A stretch of 64,000 bases of DNA from Cohnella nanjingensis (GCF_014212125.1 NZ_JACJVP010000012.1:20909-84908), one strand, 5' to 3'; numbered from the stretch's first letter, positions 26,175 to 34,795 are shown. A program made the numbers and translations. Notes: generated from the sequence alone by a model not told the origin.

Positions 26175-27278
26175 TTATTCATACACCTTCACTTCGTTGT
26201 AGAGCGTGTCGCGTTCTACGGGAATTCTACCCGCCCCTTTGATTAACCAAACCAAATCTTCCCTAGTGATGCCCGCAGGCGTCAGGGCGCCGGCCGCATG
26301 ACTAATGCGTTCGCGGACGATCGTGCCGTGCGCGTCGGAAGCGCCCATCGTCAGCGCGACTTGCGTCAATTGCGTTCCGATATTGATGAAGTAGGCTTTG
26401 ACGTGCTGGAAGTTATCCAGCATGAGGCGGCCAATGGCGATCGCCTTCAAGTCCTCGAATGCCGAGTTGCGGCGGCGGATGCCCGCCTTCGGACTCGTCG
26501 GCTGCATGGAGAGCGGGATGAACACTTGGAAGCCGTTCGTCTCGTCCTGCAGCTCGCGCAGTTGGATCATATGCTGCACGCGCTCTTCCACGGATTCTAC
26601 GGGGCCGTATAGCATCGTGGTCGGCGTCTTCATGCCGAGCTCGTGCGCGGTCCGGTGCACTTCGAGATATTGCGCGATGCCGGCTTTCTCGACCCGCATC
26701 TTCTCCCGGTATTGGTCGGAGAGGATCTCCGCGCCGCCCCCGGTAAGAGATTCAAGCCCGACTGCCATCAGCCGTTGGAGCACTTCGCGATAGCTGAGGC
26801 CCGAGATCCGCGAGTAGAAGTCGATCTCCGCTGCTGTATAGGCCTTGATGGTCACCTGCGGATAGCGTTCCTTCAGCGCGCGAATCGATTCGACGTAGTA
26901 CTCGAAAGGCACGTGCGGATTGTGGCCGCCGACGATGTGGAATTCGCGCGCGGTCGGCGTGATGTGCTGATCCACGTAAGCGAACATTTCTTCCGGGGTC
27001 AGCGTGTAGGAACCTTCCTCGCCCTGGTCCTTGCGGAAGCTGCAGAAGGCGCAATGCGCTTCGCAGACGTTCGTGAAGTACAGGCTCATCGTTTCCGTGA
27101 AATAAACTTTTTTGCCGTTCTTGCGCAGATTGACTTCGTTGGCTAACTGCCCGATCGTGAGCAGATCCTCGGAGCGGTACAAATATACGCCATCCTCCAG
27201 AGAGAGCCGTTCGCCGTTTCGGACTTTGTCCGCGATCTCCGCCATGCGGCGATCGGAATTCGCCATGACCAGCGTCAA
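26175..27278 (-). CDS. mqnE: Aminofutalosine synthase (menaquinone synthesis)
   Basis: A radical SAM enzyme of 367 residues that joins 3-(1-carboxyvinyloxy)benzoate with S-adenosylmethionine to give aminofutalosine, the second step of the futalosine menaquinone route. The cluster motif CEAHCAFC lies about 70 residues in; HIVGGHNPHVPFEYY and GGGAEILSD are typical of the MqnE/MqnC group. The TTG at 27278 has AAGGAGG eight bases upstream; ATG 27266 is an alternative. The UbiD-family gene at 14348 may serve the same pathway, and the neighbouring Fe-S carrier genes fit its cluster requirement. Confidence 0.9.
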   Translation of the reverse strand: MTLVMANSDRRMAEIADKVRNGERLSLEDGVYLYRSEDLLTIGQLANEVNLRKNGKKVYFTETMSLYFTNVCEAHCAFCSFRKDQGEEGSYTLTPEEMFAYVDQHITPTAREFHIVGGHNPHVPFEYYVESIRALKERYPQVTIKAYTAAEIDFYSRISGLSYREVLQRLMAVGLESLTGGGAEILSDQYREKMRVEKAGIAQYLEVHRTAHELGMKTPTTMLYGPVESVEERVQHMIQLRELQDETNGFQVFIPLSMQPTSPKAGIRRRNSAFEDLKAIAIGRLMLDNFQHVKAYFINIGTQLTQVALTMGASDAHGTIVRERISHAAGALTPAGITREDLVWLIKGAGRIPVERDTLYNEVKVYE

Positions 27279-27540
27279 GATGATTGCCTCCTTTTTAAAT
27301 GGAAAGAGCCCGGAAAGCGATGCGTCCGGGGCTTTCGCCCACTTTGTGAAAAAAATAACTTTCGCTTGCCGCAGAAAATATCCTATCGTAAACAACTGTT
27401 CACATTATAAACTGCAAGCCGCGGACCGGCAACCTAAAATAAACAGGTATAATTGCATGTAAAAGTGGGAATCAACTTGAATAATAAACAAATTATGGTA
27501 CTGTAAGGATTGACAAGCCAACTGAAAAGGATGATCAACG

Positions 27541-28011
27541 ATGGACAAACCGGATATCTTGCCGCTTGCCGAGCTGGAGTTGCTTGAGCAAGCCGAAAAG
27601 GTCGCCACGCTGCAGCAATACCGTGCCGCCTACACGATCAAAGACTTGAGCCAGGCATGGGGATTGTCGAACCCGATTCAATATTATATGTGGCTGAAAA
27701 AGCAGAATATCTATGAGCAACTGGTGCGGCGGGCGGACAAGTTCGAGCCGACCAAGGAGTGGAAGCGCCTGCGGGAAGCGGAAGGCCGCGAAGATCCGGA
27801 GCGGCTTCGGGTCAAGGGCGTGCCGGCCGACCAATTCCGCTACGGACTGGATACGGACTCGACGGGGCCGGAGCTGGCTCACGTGTTCCGGAGACTGGCG
27901 GAATTCCTGAACAACGAGACGGGCAACTTCCGCTGCCGGATCGAGCTGAAGGCGATTCAAGCGCCGGCCGCGGCGAACGGAGACTGGAAGGAAGAAGAAC
28001 CGGGCGCCTGA
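27541..28011 (+). CDS. Hypothetical protein with possible helix-turn-helix
   Basis: A 156-residue soluble, charged protein that I do not recognise. Residues 25-60 (YRAAYTIKDLSQAWGLSN then IQYYMWLKK) look like a helix-turn-helix, which would suit DNA binding. The remainder has no motif; the C-terminus is Ala/Glu-rich. ATG at 27541 follows AAAAGGATG. The 51-bp repeat array of this region begins about 130 bp after its stop codon. Confidence 0.65.
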   Translation: MDKPDILPLAELELLEQAEKVATLQQYRAAYTIKDLSQAWGLSNPIQYYMWLKKQNIYEQLVRRADKFEPTKEWKRLREAEGREDPERLRVKGVPADQFRYGLDTDSTGPELAHVFRRLAEFLNNETGNFRCRIELKAIQAPAAANGDWKEEEPGA

Positions 28012-28137
28012 GGCGTCCGGTTTTTGTGTTTGTTGGAGACGATAACTTCAAGACGCGGGAAGGGCGTATCGTCTGAAGGGCAGGTTGCGAACGGGGAAGG
28101 GAACCGGCATGCTGCGGCGGGCGTGGCGTAAACGTGG

Positions 28138-28335
28138 CAAAGGTGTGCAAAGAGACGTACTGAGTACGACACTTGAGCCCAACTGTGGGGAAGGCGTACA
28201 AAGAGACGTACTGAGTACGACACTTGAGCCCGACTGTGGGGAAGGCGTACAAAGAGACGTACTGAGTACGACACTTGAGCCCGACTGTGGCAAAGGCGTG
28301 CAAAGTGACGTACCGGCTACGGCACTTGAGCCCGC
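28138..28335 (+). repeat. Four-copy 51-bp tandem array with internal palindrome
   Basis: AGAGACG (AGTGACG in the last unit) begins units at 28151, 28202, 28253 and 28304, an exact 51-bp spacing. The first three units are almost identical; the fourth is diverged. Each carries CGTACT-G-AGTACG, a 6-bp inverted repeat, followed by CACTTGAGCCC. The core AAAGAGACGTAC-N3-GTACG-N-CAC is shared with the array at 46.4 kb. No start signal supports coding in any of the open frames. The gap from 28012 to 28436 holds only this array and flanking AG-rich sequence. Confidence 0.93.
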
Positions 28336-28436
28336 ACCTTCGGCTTCTCCGCACGGACCCTTGAGCGGAATCGAGGAGAGGAGTATACTAAAGACAGCAT
28401 TCCATTTCGCTTCATTGCAAGAAGGAGGGACCGTGC

Positions 28437-28799
28437 ATGATTCAGATCAGCGAGACGGCCGGACATAAGATACAGGAGATGCTTGCGGCCGAGGAGATTC
28501 CGAACTTGTTCCTGCGCATCGGCGTTCAAGAAGGCGGCTGCAGCGGTTTTTCATACGGCATGGGCTTTGACGACGAACAGCACGAGGACGACCGGGTGCT
28601 GGAGATCCGCGACCTGAAGGTCGTCGTGGATGCCGAGAGCGTCAAGTACCTGAACGGCCTCGAGATCGACTGGAAGGAATCCGGCATGGGCGGCGGATTC
28701 ACCATCCACAACCCGAACGCCACCGCCACGTGTGGCTGCGGATCGTCGTTCCGCACGGCGACCGACGCGGGCAAGCCTGCGGCTGCCGGCGAGTGCTAA
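28437..28799 (+). CDS. HesB/IscA-type Fe-S carrier (YutM type)
   Basis: A 120-residue A-type iron-sulfur carrier that accepts clusters from the assembly machinery and hands them to apo-enzymes. The three conserved ligand cysteines are present: one in GGCSGFSY near residue 35 and two in the CGCGSSF motif near residue 100. The C-terminal 15 residues are an extra Ala/Gly tail with a further Cys. ATG 28437 follows AAGGAGG. Its presence beside NifU-like, YutJ and YuzB genes matches a conserved Bacillales neighbourhood. Confidence 0.92.
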   Translation: MIQISETAGHKIQEMLAAEEIPNLFLRIGVQEGGCSGFSYGMGFDDEQHEDDRVLEIRDLKVVVDAESVKYLNGLEIDWKESGMGGGFTIHNPNATATCGCGSSFRTATDAGKPAAAGEC

Positions 28800-28844
28800 T
28801 CCGATAGACGTTCGCACGGCGACGTCCAGAATATCGCCTTCGTC

Positions 28845-28893
28845 ACCTCCCGGTTTCTTGCGCCTCGCGGCACAAGGATCCGGGAGGTTTTTT
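28845..28893 (+). terminator. Intrinsic terminator of the IscA-like gene
   Basis: ACCTCCCGG and CCGGGAGGT form the stem, with a GC-rich loop of 26 nt, followed by six T. Confidence 0.88.
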
Positions 28894-28921
28894 GCATGGC
28901 CGCCTCTGCCGGTCGGCGGGC

Positions 28922-29020
28922 TGTGCATAAGGCCATCCCCACAATCCCCCGCGTCATCCAAAGCTTCGTGAAGCTTGCCAACAGATTAGCCACACGTTGT
29001 CCACAGCGGGATGGGGATAA
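28922..29020. promoter_or_regulatory. DnaA-box-like cluster A
   Basis: Three 9-mers are one base away from the DnaA box TTATCCACA: TGTGCATAA at 28922 (reverse), TTGTCCACA at 28997 and TGGGGATAA at 29012 (reverse). The region between 28894 and the ATP-grasp gene at 29153 is otherwise empty. Functional relevance is uncertain because no perfect box is present. Confidence 0.35.
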
Positions 29021-29152
29021 GGCTGCCTGCGCATCGGACAAATTGGGCCGGATCGGGGCGATTCGGGCTTGTTGCGTAGTGCAATCATCCAAGAACCTGT
29101 CTTTTCGCCCGAGTATGCTATTGATATATCACGGGAGAAGGGGGCCAAGCGG

Positions 29153-29824
29153 ATGCATCACGGCTCAGGGCGCATGCTGGCGAGCAAATGGGTCAAGACG
29201 GCCGCGTTATTGTCTAACCGGCAGATTGCCGAGCACATACCCGCTACCCGTATCTTAAGTCCCGGCAACCTGCGGGGCATGCTGGCTTTATATGGCATGG
29301 TGGTGATCAAGCCGATCCGGGGAGCGGGCGGACATGGCGTGATCAAGGTCACGAAGCATCGCAGCCGGTACTCCGCCAAGTACATGACCCGGACGCGGAC
29401 GTTCGGAAGCTTCGGCGCGCTGTATCGGCATCTGGGCCGCATTCGTAGGCGGCGGGTCTACCTGATTCAGAAAGGCATCCATCTGGCTACGATCGGCGGA
29501 AGACCGATCGACTATCGGGTGAAGTTCGTTAAGGTCGGCGCCCGATGGCAGTTCCGGTCGATGGTAGGACGGCTCGCCAGACGGGGGCTGTTCGTCACCA
29601 ATCTGTGCCGGGGCGGAAGCCAGCTAACGGCCGCGCAGGGGATCAGCCGGTCGCTGTCGCCGCGTCTGGTCGGCGTCAAAAAACGCCAAATGCGACATTT
29701 GACGCATGTGGCGACAGGCATACTGGAGAGACGCTTCCCGGGAATCGGCCAGTTGGGCTACGATTACGGGATCGACCGCAGGGGACATATTTGGATATTA
29801 GAAGTCAATACGCGACCGCAGTAA
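29153..29824 (+). CDS. YheC/YheD-like ATP-grasp protein
   Basis: A 223-residue protein resembling the ATP-grasp part of the endospore coat-associated YheC/YheD family. Indicators are VVIKPIRGAGGHGVIKV (nucleotide-binding segment, near residue 50), DYRVKFVKV, and the C-terminal metal-binding DYGIDRRGHIWILEVNTRPQ. It is much shorter than the 360-450-residue YheC/D proteins and lacks their N-terminal region. I chose ATG 29153, where GAAGGGGG precedes. The basic composition is notable. Two DnaA-box-like clusters flank the gene. Confidence 0.75.
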   Translation: MHHGSGRMLASKWVKTAALLSNRQIAEHIPATRILSPGNLRGMLALYGMVVIKPIRGAGGHGVIKVTKHRSRYSAKYMTRTRTFGSFGALYRHLGRIRRRRVYLIQKGIHLATIGGRPIDYRVKFVKVGARWQFRSMVGRLARRGLFVTNLCRGGSQLTAAQGISRSLSPRLVGVKKRQMRHLTHVATGILERRFPGIGQLGYDYGIDRRGHIWILEVNTRPQ

Positions 29825-29915
29825 TCGTTCTTCTGAGACAAAAGTCGTTATCAAAAGGATTAATCGCCGCAAAATGCGCCATGAAAGTTTTTTATGAAAT
29901 CGTCTGAAAGAAGCC

Positions 29916-30052
29916 TGTGTATAACTCCGTCCACAAAATCCCCCAAATCCCACGGGTGTTGCGGCATTTTTCAACAGAATACCCACATGTTGCCCACAGT
30001 GGAATGTGGATAATCTCGAGTCTTGTCCACTTATTCCCAGCCGTGCTATGAT
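29916..30052 (+). promoter_or_regulatory. sda promoter with DnaA boxes
   Basis: A perfect DnaA box lies at 30005-30013 (TGTGGATAA, reverse of TTATCCACA). Near matches are TGTGTATAA at 29916, TTGCCCACA at 29990 and TTGTCCACT at 30023. The promoter is TTGTCC (30023-30028), 18 bp, TATGAT (30047-30052), so one box overlaps the -35. In B. subtilis sda is controlled by DnaA, which couples sporulation to replication status. The arrangement here fits that. Confidence 0.75.
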
Positions 30053-30095
30053 GCGAGCACGGATCAACCGATAAGCGAAGGGAAGGGTGTGGGTG

Positions 30096-30239
30096 ATGTT
30101 GCCGCTATTGTCTGATGAGCTGTTGTTGGAGGCCTATCATCAAGCGGTTCGCCTGCAATTGGAACGGGAATTCTTGTATATGCTGCGCGCGGAGATCAAG
30201 CGGAGGAAGCTGTCGGTCGGGGAAGAGCTGCCGGCTTAA
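30096..30239 (+). CDS. sda: Sporulation histidine kinase inhibitor Sda
   Basis: A 47-residue helical-hairpin protein. The core LLSDELLLEAYHQAV, then LEREFLYMLRAEIKRRKL, matches B. subtilis Sda closely (LSDELLIESY and EIKRRSL). Sda binds sporulation sensor kinases such as KinA and blocks their autophosphorylation, stopping entry into sporulation when replication is disturbed. ATG 30096 has GGAAGGG eight bases upstream. DnaA boxes and a sigma-A-type promoter precede it. Its stop overlaps that of the convergent zinc-ribbon gene. The C-terminal GEELPA extension is not in the Bacillus protein. Confidence 0.93.
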   Translation: MLPLLSDELLLEAYHQAVRLQLEREFLYMLRAEIKRRKLSVGEELPA

Positions 30240-30484
30240 GGCCACATCCGCACAACGGCTTCAGACGCCATCCCGCAGGCGGAACAGCGGACGGCATGCG
30301 GGCAGCCCGTTGGCGCCGCGCCGGGCGGCAGCGTGTCCAAGACGGCGGCCGACTGTTCCGCGGGGCTATAGGGAGCGTAAGGCCCGAGCCAGTCCGCGGC
30401 GCGTCCTTCATCCACGACGGATTCGCCGCAGCCGGGGCAGGGGAACGTCAAATTTTCCATTCCATTGCACAAGGGACATAACAC
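30236..30484 (-). CDS. Small double zinc-ribbon protein
   Basis: An 82-residue protein with four Cys pairs: CPLC and CPGC at the N-terminus, then a DWLGPYAPYSP segment, then GCPHAVRCSACG at the C-terminus. This is consistent with one or two zinc ribbons. The function is unknown. The start GTG at 30484 has AAGGAGG eight bases upstream. That ribosome-binding site lies inside the arm of a very strong hairpin (30487-30543) that is also a plus-strand terminator. The gene is convergent with sda, overlapping by 4 bp (30236-30239). Confidence 0.65.
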   Translation of the reverse strand: MLCPLCNGMENLTFPCPGCGESVVDEGRAADWLGPYAPYSPAEQSAAVLDTLPPGAAPTGCPHAVRCSACGMASEAVVRMWP

Positions 30485-30486
30485 TA

Positions 30487-30543
30487 GGGCATCCTCCTTA
30501 GGACCGGACATGGCCGGGTTGCCTAAGTAGGATGCCCTTTTTT
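30487..30543 (+). terminator. Strong plus-strand terminator overlapping the zinc-ribbon leader
   Basis: Arms of 17 nt (AGGGCATCCT-C-CTTAGG against CCTAAG-T-AGGATGCCCT) pair with a single mismatch, and six T follow on the plus strand. It would end the sda transcript after it runs antisense through the zinc-ribbon gene. On the minus strand the same hairpin sequesters the zinc-ribbon ribosome-binding site. Confidence 0.85.
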
Positions 30544-30606
30544 GTGCTGGATTCAGCATACAAGGATCCGTCCCGCGCTAGCTGCGTAGGATCGCCGGAG
30601 GCGCGA

Positions 30607-31602
30607 CTAGAGCTTCAGGTTGCTGCTATGCCCCGGGGACAGCTTGGCGTCCGGATCGACGTACACCTTGGCGTTGTTGATCGCCGTAGGCGCCTCGCCG
30701 AAGCCTACCGCGATGAGCTTCAGCTTGCCGGGATACGTCGTGATGTCGCCGGCGGCGAAGATGCCCCGGATGTTCGTCTCCATGCGGGAGTCGACGACGA
30801 CGGAGCCGCCCTCGATCGCAAGCCCCCACTCGGCGATCGGTCCGAGCGAGCTGACGAAGCCGAAGTTGACGATGACGTCGTCGACTTCATGTTCGCTCGT
30901 CTCGCCGGATTTGACGTCGGTCAGCGTGACGCGTTCGATCCGCGTCTCGCCGTGCAGCGCGGTGATCTCCTTCGGGACGACGACGTTCACCTTCGACTGG
31001 TGCAGCAGCTCCACGCTGTGCTCGTGCGCGCGGAACTTGTCTCGCCGGTGGACGAGCGTCACCTGGGCGGCGATCGGCTCCAGCATGAGCGACCAGTCCA
31101 GGGCGGAGTCGCCGCCGCCGGTGAGCAAGACCCTGCGGCCGCGGAAGCGCTCGAGATCGCTGACGAAGTAGTGCAGGTTCTCTTTCTCGTAGCCGGCCGC
31201 TTCGGCGAGCTCCAGCTTCCTCGGTTCGAACGCGCCGACGCCCGCCGTGATGATGACGGCGCGCGCTTGGTGAACGCGTTTGTCGGTCTCGACTTCGAAC
31301 AGCCGATCGTCGAGCTTGCGGACGGCGACAACCTTCTCTTCGAGCGCGATATTCGGCTGGAACAGCTCCATCTGACGCTTCAGATTGTCGACGAGCTGCT
31401 GGGCCGTCACCTTCGGGAATCCGGCTACGTCGTAAATGTATTTCTCCGGGTACAGGGCGGCAAGCTGCCCCCCGAGCTGCGGCATACTCTCGATCACCGT
31501 GACGGACATCTTCCTCATGCCCCCGTAGAAGGCGGCGAACATGCCCGCCGGTCCTCCGCCGATTATGGCGACGTCAACCGGCTCCAATACGTCTTGGCTC
31601 AC
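30607..31602 (-). CDS. Ferredoxin/flavodoxin-NADP reductase (YumC type)
   Basis: A 331-residue thioredoxin-reductase-like ferredoxin-NADP+ oxidoreductase of the YumC class. FAD motif [14 protein letters not shown] lies near residue 12, the [20 protein letters not shown] segment typical of this class near 45, the NADPH fold [14 protein letters not shown] near 165, and [16 protein letters not shown] near 285. No CxxC redox pair is present, which separates it from thioredoxin reductase. The start is GTG at 31602 after GGAGGTGG. It supplies reduced ferredoxin or flavodoxin, or works in reverse, for pathways such as Fe-S synthesis. It is divergent from the NADH dehydrogenase gene, as yumC and yumB are neighbours in Bacillus. 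Confidence 0.92.
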   Translation of the reverse strand: MSQDVLEPVDVAIIGGGPAGMFAAFYGGMRKMSVTVIESMPQLGGQLAALYPEKYIYDVAGFPKVTAQQLVDNLKRQMELFQPNIALEEKVVAVRKLDDRLFEVETDKRVHQARAVIITAGVGAFEPRKLELAEAAGYEKENLHYFVSDLERFRGRRVLLTGGGDSALDWSLMLEPIAAQVTLVHRRDKFRAHEHSVELLHQSKVNVVVPKEITALHGETRIERVTLTDVKSGETSEHEVDDVIVNFGFVSSLGPIAEWGLAIEGGSVVVDSRMETNIRGIFAAGDITTYPGKLKLIAVGFGEAPTAINNAKVYVDPDAKLSPGHSSNLKL

Positions 31603-31648
31603 CTTCGGCCACCTCCGTCAATGCGCGAATCGCGCCAGTCTTTTTCTC

Positions 31649-31654
31649 ATTATA
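31649..31654 (-). promoter_or_regulatory. -10 element for the YumC-like gene
   Basis: On the minus strand TATAAT lies about 45 bp before the GTG start; TTCCTT lies 17 bp upstream as a weak -35. Confidence 0.4.
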
Positions 31655-31838
31655 AACTTGCCGATCCAGCAAAGGAATACCGAACGGGGAATTGTCGAAT
31701 GATGTGAACGAGAAGCGGTTCGGCAGGCGGCAATTTTGTGGAGATGTCCAAACGATTTTGTGAAAATGAACCTTGAAAAGAAAAGGCATAACCGATATGA
31801 TTCATGTGACGGCAAAGAGAGAAACTTGTCGGTAGACA

Positions 31839-31856
31839 TTGTGGATTTTTTCACAA
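31839..31856. promoter_or_regulatory. Rex box upstream of type II NADH dehydrogenase
   Basis: TTGTGGATTTTTTCACAA matches the Rex consensus TTGTGAA-W4-TTCACAA with one mismatch. Its right end lies 34 bp upstream of the gene's ATG and overlaps a plausible promoter (TAGACA at 31833 and ATTAAA 17 bp later). In B. subtilis the NADH-sensing repressor Rex controls ndh in a feedback loop with the NADH/NAD+ ratio. The position here suggests the same. Confidence 0.75.
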
Positions 31857-31889
31857 TTAAACACCACATTAGGATTGGATGGGATTACC

Positions 31890-33083
31890 ATGAGCAGCAT
31901 ACCAAAAATCGTCATCCTGGGCGCCGGCTATGGCGGCGTATTGACGTCCCTTCGACTACAAAAAGAGCTTAATTATAATGAAGCGGACGTAACCTTGGTC
32001 AATAAACACGATTATCATTATATTACGACTCATTTGCATATGCCCGCAGCGGGCACGGATCATCCCGACAACGCGCGCGTGAGCATCTCGAAGCTGATCG
32101 ACGAATTCAAGATCGACTTCGTGAAGTCCACGGTCGTACAGATTCGTCCGCAGGATCGCAAGGTCATCCTGGAAGACGGCACGCTGTCCTACGATTACTT
32201 AGTCATCGGGCTCGGCGGCGAGTCCGAGACCTTCGGCATTCCCGGCATGGCCGAGAACGCGTTCACCATCCGATCCATCAACTCCGTTCGCCTCATCCGC
32301 GAGCATATCGAGTATCAATTCGCGCGCTTCAAGCGCGAGCCGCACCGCACGGACTATCTGACGTTCGTCATCGGCGGCGCCGGGTTCACGGGCATCGAGT
32401 TCATCGGCGAGCTGGCGGACCGCATCCCGGAGCTGTGCAAGCAGTTCGACGTCGACCAGTCGCTGGTCAAGGTCATCAACGTCGAAGCGGCGCCTACGGC
32501 GCTCCCGGGCTTCGATCCGGAGCTGGTCGAGTACGCGATGAACGTGCTGCGCAAGAAGGGCGTCACGTTCCGCATCGGCACGGCGATTAAGGAATGCACG
32601 CCGGACGGCGTCATCGTCGGCGAAGGCGAGGAGATCAAGTCGCAGACCGTCATCTGGTCCGGCGGCGTGCGGGGCAACCGCCTGATCGAGGAAGCGGGCT
32701 TCGAGACGATGCGCGGACGCGTGAAAGTCGACGAGGTGCTGCGCGCGCCGGGCCACGAGAACATCTTCGTGCTGGGCGACAACTCGCTCATGTTCAACCC
32801 GGAAGGCCGTCCTTACCCGCCGACCGCCCAGATCGCGATGCAGCAGGGCGTCAACTGCGCGCACAACCTGGTCGCATCGATCCGCAACCAGTCGCTGAAG
32901 CCGTTCGTGTTCAGCAACAAGGGCACGGTGGCGTCGCTCGGCAAGGGCGAAGCGATCGGCATGGCGTTCGGGAAGAAGTACAAGGGTCGCGTCGCGGCCT
33001 GGCTGAAGAAGATGATCGACCTGCGCTACCTGTTCATCATCGGCGGCATTCCGCTCGTCCTGCGCAAGGGCAAGTTCCTCTAA
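31890..33083 (+). CDS. Type II NADH dehydrogenase (NDH-2; YumB-like)
   Basis: A 397-residue single-subunit NADH:quinone oxidoreductase on the inner face of the membrane. FAD fold [17 protein letters not shown] is at the N-terminus, the NADH fold [19 protein letters not shown] near residue 155, and [12 protein letters not shown] plus [12 protein letters not shown] near residues 290-315, where NDH-2 proteins contact quinone and FAD. The C-terminus has an amphipathic, membrane-binding stretch ([19 protein letters not shown]). I chose ATG 31890 over a longer reading from 31839, which is inside the Rex box. Synteny with a YumC-like gene favours the YumB branch. Its TAA overlaps the ATG of the next gene. 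Confidence 0.9.
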   Translation: MSSIPKIVILGAGYGGVLTSLRLQKELNYNEADVTLVNKHDYHYITTHLHMPAAGTDHPDNARVSISKLIDEFKIDFVKSTVVQIRPQDRKVILEDGTLSYDYLVIGLGGESETFGIPGMAENAFTIRSINSVRLIREHIEYQFARFKREPHRTDYLTFVIGGAGFTGIEFIGELADRIPELCKQFDVDQSLVKVINVEAAPTALPGFDPELVEYAMNVLRKKGVTFRIGTAIKECTPDGVIVGEGEEIKSQTVIWSGGVRGNRLIEEAGFETMRGRVKVDEVLRAPGHENIFVLGDNSLMFNPEGRPYPPTAQIAMQQGVNCAHNLVASIRNQSLKPFVFSNKGTVASLGKGEAIGMAFGKKYKGRVAAWLKKMIDLRYLFIIGGIPLVLRKGKFL

Positions 33084-33361
33084 TGCGCCACTGCAGCGTG
33101 CAGGTCCGAGGGCTGCTGACCCGAGACGAACTGGACCGCTACAACGCGCTGATGGAGGTAGGGAGCTACCTCGAGTCGCAGACGCGCTACGACCTGTCGG
33201 CGATCGTGCAAGCCGAGGTCGACCTGCTCATCCAACCCGGCATCGAGCGGCTGAAGGAGAAGGGGCGCGAGCGCGACCGCAAGACGCAGGAGTATCTCGA
33301 GGAGCGCCGGCGGGCCGAATGGGAAGCCCAGATGCGGCAGCTGGACGAAGACGACGACTAA
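33083..33361 (+). CDS. Small hypothetical protein coupled to NDH-2
   Basis: A 92-residue protein of unknown family. The ATG at 33083 overlaps the NDH-2 stop (TAATG), indicating translational coupling. The first 55 residues contain CSVQVRGLLTRDELDRYNALMEVGSYLE; the last 40 are a highly charged probable coiled coil rich in Glu and Arg. Coupling suggests a role linked to the dehydrogenase, but nothing else supports it. A terminator follows. Confidence 0.7.
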   Translation: MRHCSVQVRGLLTRDELDRYNALMEVGSYLESQTRYDLSAIVQAEVDLLIQPGIERLKEKGRERDRKTQEYLEERRRAEWEAQMRQLDEDDD

Positions 33362-33382
33362 CATTGCCTTATAGAGATAGAC

Positions 33383-33425
33383 AAAGCCGCCCTCGCAGCG
33401 CATGTCGCTGACGGGGGCGGCTTTT
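33383..33425 (+). terminator. Intrinsic terminator of the NDH-2 operon
   Basis: AAAGCCGCCC and GGGGCGGCTTT pair around an internal GCGCATGTCGC segment, followed by a T run. The remaining sequence to 33611 shows no feature. Confidence 0.88.
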
Positions 33426-33611
33426 TGGTAGGAGAAAGGGAACGTATGCGGAATAAGCAGCGGAAAGGGTAGCGGGGCATCTCCCGGAGGAGCGGAGCGT
33501 TCGCCTTTTGAGGGCCTTGCCACCTTATCCCGTTCGATCAGGCAAAGGACCGAAAACAGCGACCGGAGGGAGATCCCCGCGAACCGCATCCGCGATCGCA
33601 TAGGCCGAGCC

Positions 33612-34355
33612 TTACTTCAGCAGCGCTCCCAGCGAATCATTCGTCAAGCGGTTGCCGACGTAGAACGGGCCGAACTCGCCGTAGCGCGCGCTGACTTCGT
33701 CGAAGCGCATCTCGTAGACGAGCTTCTTGAACTGCAGCGAGTCGTCGGCGAACAGCGTCACGCCCCACTCCCAGTCGTCGAATCCGACGGAGCCGGTGAT
33801 GATCTGCTTCACCTTGCCGGCGTAGCTGCGGCCGATCATGCCGTGGCTGCGCATCATCGACTTGCGGTCCTCCATCGGGAGCATGTACCAGTTGTCCCCG
33901 AGCAGGCGGCGCTTGTTCATCGGATAGAAGCAAATATGGTTCGACTTCGGCAGCGTCGGCTTCAGCCGGGCGACGATCTCCGGCACCTGCATCGGATCCA
34001 CGCCCGGGGCCGCCATATAGTTACTCAGCTCGACTACGCTAACGTAGGAATATTCCGGTTTGACGAATCGCGCGAAGGCCGAGCGGTTGAACGCGTTCTC
34101 CACGGCGTTCAGCTCTTCGAGGGTCTCTCTGAGGTGCATGAAGACCAGATCGGCCTTCTGCCCGACGATGGCATAGAGCGCGAGGCTGCCCTCCTTGCGT
34201 TCCTCGACCGATTCCCATTCCGAGACGAGGGCGAACAGCTCGAGTCGCGCCGTCTCGCGCTCTTCCTCGGAGGCCGCCTTCCAAGCCGTCCAATCGATCG
34301 TTCTAAAGTCGTGCAGCGCGTACCAGCCGTCTAGCGTCTGTGCGGCTTCGCTCAT
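33612..34355 (-). CDS. hemQ: Coproheme decarboxylase HemQ/ChdC
   Basis: A 247-residue chlorite-dismutase-fold enzyme. It uses peroxide to decarboxylate coproheme to heme b in the last step of the coproporphyrin-dependent pathway of Gram-positive bacteria. Typical features are the conserved Tyr-containing [11 protein letters not shown] region, the central MNKRR plus NWYMLP segment, and RSYAGKV then [23 protein letters not shown] at 34355 follows GGAGAG. Together with ctaA it shows the cell makes its own heme b and heme a. It is monocistronic here. Confidence 0.93.
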   Translation of the reverse strand: MSEAAQTLDGWYALHDFRTIDWTAWKAASEEERETARLELFALVSEWESVEERKEGSLALYAIVGQKADLVFMHLRETLEELNAVENAFNRSAFARFVKPEYSYVSVVELSNYMAAPGVDPMQVPEIVARLKPTLPKSNHICFYPMNKRRLLGDNWYMLPMEDRKSMMRSHGMIGRSYAGKVKQIITGSVGFDDWEWGVTLFADDSLQFKKLVYEMRFDEVSARYGEFGPFYVGNRLTNDSLGALLK

Positions 34356-34444
34356 GAATGCATCATCTCTCCTTCATTACAGTCAACAGGGCTTTTCTCA
34401 TTTTAGCCTAATTGCGAACACCGGGCAAACCGCGTATCGGCGCG

Positions 34445-34474
34445 TTGACTCGCGGGAAAGCGATCTTGTAAACT
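34445..34474 (+). promoter_or_regulatory. Promoter for the YuiB-like gene
   Basis: TTGACT (34445-34450) and TAAACT (34469-34474) are 18 bp apart, followed by GGGAGG before the ATG at 34511. Confidence 0.55.
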
Positions 34475-34510
34475 AAGGATGGACATCAACCTGGGAGGAA
34501 TCCAAAAGTC

Positions 34511-34795
34511 ATGCGCGAGTTGATACAGGAAATCGTGGGGACGCTGCTCGTTTTCGTGCTGTTTTTCGGGATCGGCTTCATCCTGAATATGTTAATCAAA
34601 ACGACGTGGTTGCCGACGTGGCTATATGTCATTATCGTACTGCCGCTTAGCGTGTGGTATTTCTGGGACCCGGAGCTAAGCGTGCTCTCGTTCTTCGGCG
34701 TCTTCACGCTGCCGCTGCTGGCGGGAATCGGCGGCGCCCTGGTGAGCGGATGGGCCATCCGCGCGCTGCGCAGAGGCGGATATAGGATGTTCTGA
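34511..34795 (+). CDS. YuiB-like small membrane protein
   Basis: A 94-residue protein with three transmembrane segments (VGTLLVFVLFFGIGFILNML, WLYVIIVLPLSVWYF and FTLPLLAGIGGALVSGWAI), resembling Bacillus YuiB. The function is unknown. In Bacillus yuiB lies next to yumB/yumC, so the broad neighbourhood is conserved here. GGGAGG precedes ATG 34511 by about 12 bases. The downstream GtrA gene follows after 41 bp and may share the transcript. Confidence 0.82.
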   Translation: MRELIQEIVGTLLVFVLFFGIGFILNMLIKTTWLPTWLYVIIVLPLSVWYFWDPELSVLSFFGVFTLPLLAGIGGALVSGWAIRALRRGGYRMF

